Assembly (NCBI RefSeq): GCF_014805685.1 | Contig: NC_060902.1 | Location: 4,145,286-4,209,285, forward strand | Direction of reading: 5' to 3' | Source of the DNA: Silurus meridionalis | Taxonomy: Eukaryota; Chordata; Actinopteri; Siluriformes; Siluridae | Length of the DNA stretch: 64,000 nt | Shown: positions 63,668-64,000 of the stretch, piece after piece | Layout: every line of letters begins with the position of its first letter | How positions within the stretch are numbered: position 1 is the first letter of the stretch | Position numbers and translations under genes: made by a program | Notes under the pieces: generated by a model | What the model saw: only the letters and a program-made list of their open reading frames with translations | Databases searched by the model: none | Told to the model about the DNA's origin: nothing

Positions 63668-64000
63668 ACAATCTTCTTCACCCACTCCACCCTGCCTGCC
63701 TCCCTCTCATTCACACACATGTACTCTACTTACTCCCACTGACTTTTATCCCCTTCTCTCCAAGCGTACCTCCACCTCTCCAGGCTCTTCTCAACCTGCT
63801 TCTTACTCTCACCACAAATAACAATATCATCCGCAAACATCATAGTCCACGAAGGCTCCTGTCTGACCTGTCCATCACCACTGCAAACAGGAAAGGGCTC
63901 AGAGCCGATCCTTGATGCAATCCAACCTCCACTTTAAACCAGTCTGTCATTCCTGCTGCACACTTCACTGCTGTCACACTGTTCTTACACATGTCCTGCA
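63668..64000 (-). mobile_element. second RTE-type LINE copy, minus strand, cut by the window edge
   Basis: The minus strand encodes the same reverse transcriptase palm as the copy at 12945. The catalytic box near 63826-63850 reads TMMFADDIVICGE, so here both aspartates are intact, unlike FADG in the other copy. Compared with that copy there are deletions near 63700 and 63868, so this one is also broken. It continues beyond position 64000. Confidence 0.82.

Overview
This 64 kb window is animal nuclear DNA, almost certainly from a ray-finned fish. It shows five short exons with GT-AG splice sites, introns up to about 18 kb, AT-rich sequence, many long microsatellites, and a dense mix of teleost-type transposons (Tc1/mariner, pogo/Tigger, hAT, DIRS, RTE-type LINE, tRNA-derived SINEs). 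The abundance of short deleted Tc1 elements and the SINE types would fit an otophysan such as a catfish, but species cannot be fixed from the sequence alone.

The only protein-coding gene I can support is the middle of a group III metabotropic glutamate receptor on the + strand, best matched to grm7 (mGlu7). Exons lie at 8012-8147, 8429-8583, 24058-24195, 42017-42217 and 50343-50482. Their reading phases join without a break and encode about 257 residues of the extracellular glutamate-binding (Venus flytrap) domain. The start of the gene (signal peptide, first lobe) lies upstream of the window. The cysteine-rich domain, seven-helix membrane domain and C-tail lie beyond it.

Region by region: 1-8011 is intron holding two hAT elements, a DIRS end fragment and a decayed Tc1 next to the first exon. 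The 15.5 kb intron 8584-24057 holds an RTE-type LINE (minus strand, mutated active site), SINEs and an internally deleted Tc1. The 17.8 kb intron 24196-42016 holds a Tigger element, a shrunken DIRS retrotransposon with inverted ends, a perfect hairpin, a hAT element and several Tc1 relics. The 8.1 kb intron 42218-50342 holds a nearly identical 0.96 kb tandem duplication. The last intron (50483 to the window end) holds a SINE, a Tc1 relic, a solo LTR nested in a Tigger-like element, a 1.1 kb AGT-triplet array with a 30-bp higher-order unit, and a second LINE copy running off the edge.

I found no sign of a new defence, metabolic or signalling system. The interest lies in the transposon archaeology: a SINE that shares its 3' end with the LINE present in the same window, a nested solo LTR with a clean 5-bp target duplication, and a deleted DIRS element that still keeps its internal complementary region.
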